DNA of 64,000 nt, from the NCBI GenBank assembly GCA_013399875.1, contig VXAZ01004033.1:125338-189337 (forward strand), written 5' to 3'. The notes below the pieces were generated by a model. It saw only the letters and a list, made by a program, of their open reading frames with translations. It was not told the DNA's origin and searched no databases. Both the position numbers and the translations under genes were made by a program. Numbering within the stretch: position 1 is the stretch's first letter; every line of letters begins with the position of its first letter. The stretch comes from Gymnorhina tibicen (Eukaryota; Chordata; Aves; Passeriformes; Artamidae). Positions 63,706 through 64,000 of this stretch are shown in pieces.

Positions 63706-64000
63706 AAATCATAAACTCAAAGAATTGTTAGGGTTGGAAGGGACCTCTGAAGCTCATCTTGTCCAACTCCCCTGCCAAGGCAGGGTCACCTAGGGCAGAT
63801 CACATAGGAACAGGTCCAGGTGGGTTTTGCATGCTTCCAGAGAGGGAGATTCTATGATGTCCTTGGGCAGCCTTTTCCAGTGCTCTGCCACCCTCAGTGT
63901 TAAGGTAGTTGTTCCTCATGTTGAGGTGGAACTCCTTATGTTTTAGTTTATGGCCATTGCTTCTTGTCATGTCTCTGTGCACCACTGAGGAGTCTGGCAC
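63706..64000 (-). mobile_element. CR1 LINE, antisense, continues past the window
   Basis: On the plus strand it starts with decayed octamers (atcataaactcaaagaattg), then ttagggttggaagggacctc, ttgtccaactcccctgccaa, ggcagcctttt-ccagtgctctgcc and tgttcctcatgttgaggtgg, the standard antisense order from CR1 3' end toward ORF2. The right end is cut by the window, so its full length is unknown. The minus-strand frame 63800-64000 is not CR1 ORF2 as an intact protein; it only overlaps the decayed element. Confidence 0.95.

Overview
The window looks like a gene-poor stretch of a bird nuclear genome, most likely a neoavian bird. Three things in the sequence point there. There are several CR1 (chicken repeat 1) LINE copies, some keeping the typical 3' end with ATTCTATG octamers. 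There is a long solo LTR, starting TGTTGGGTTTGCATGG and carrying GCTGGAGCAG-type internal repeats, that I know from neoavian genomes. The background is AT-rich, with long runs of A and T and no bacterial-style gene packing. Family identifications rest on remembered consensus sequences, not on a search. I cannot name the species, chromosome or neighbouring genes.

I found no convincing protein-coding gene, rRNA, tRNA or CRISPR array. The longest open frames are explained by repeats: the solo LTR (184 codons on the minus strand near 49.5-50.1 kb), an ancient antisense CR1 (148 codons near 10.3-10.7 kb) and the decayed reverse transcriptase of the CR1 at 4.2-5.3 kb. The rest are about what AT-rich vertebrate DNA gives by chance. 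The DNA is therefore either intergenic or the inside of a very long intron, and nothing here decides between the two.

Layout: 0-0.8 kb holds an unassigned LTR-like stretch; 4.2-5.3 kb a 5'-truncated CR1 (+); 10.3-11.4 kb an old antisense CR1; 13.0-14.0 kb an AT-rich, homeodomain-site-rich stretch that could be a conserved element; 16.9-17.2 kb an open frame flanked by splice-like signals; 18.9-19.1 kb a small deleted CR1 (+); 23.2-23.9 kb a possible old LTR with a leader; 27.1-27.3 and 31.1 kb CR1 3' ends; 29.0-29.3 kb a possible ancient CR1 (-); 36.9-37.7 kb two MIR-like SINE fragments; 38.0 kb a perfect 44-bp tandem duplication; 49.3-50.4 kb a solo LTR; 53.6-54.0 kb an ancient CR1 (-); 62.5-63.15 kb a GC-rich, CpG-poor block; and 63.7 kb to the end a CR1 (-) that runs out of the window.

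No set of genes works together here. The useful content is a record of retrotransposon activity of at least two ages, plus a few candidate regulatory or exonic stretches that need comparative data. I did not find evidence of a new biological system.
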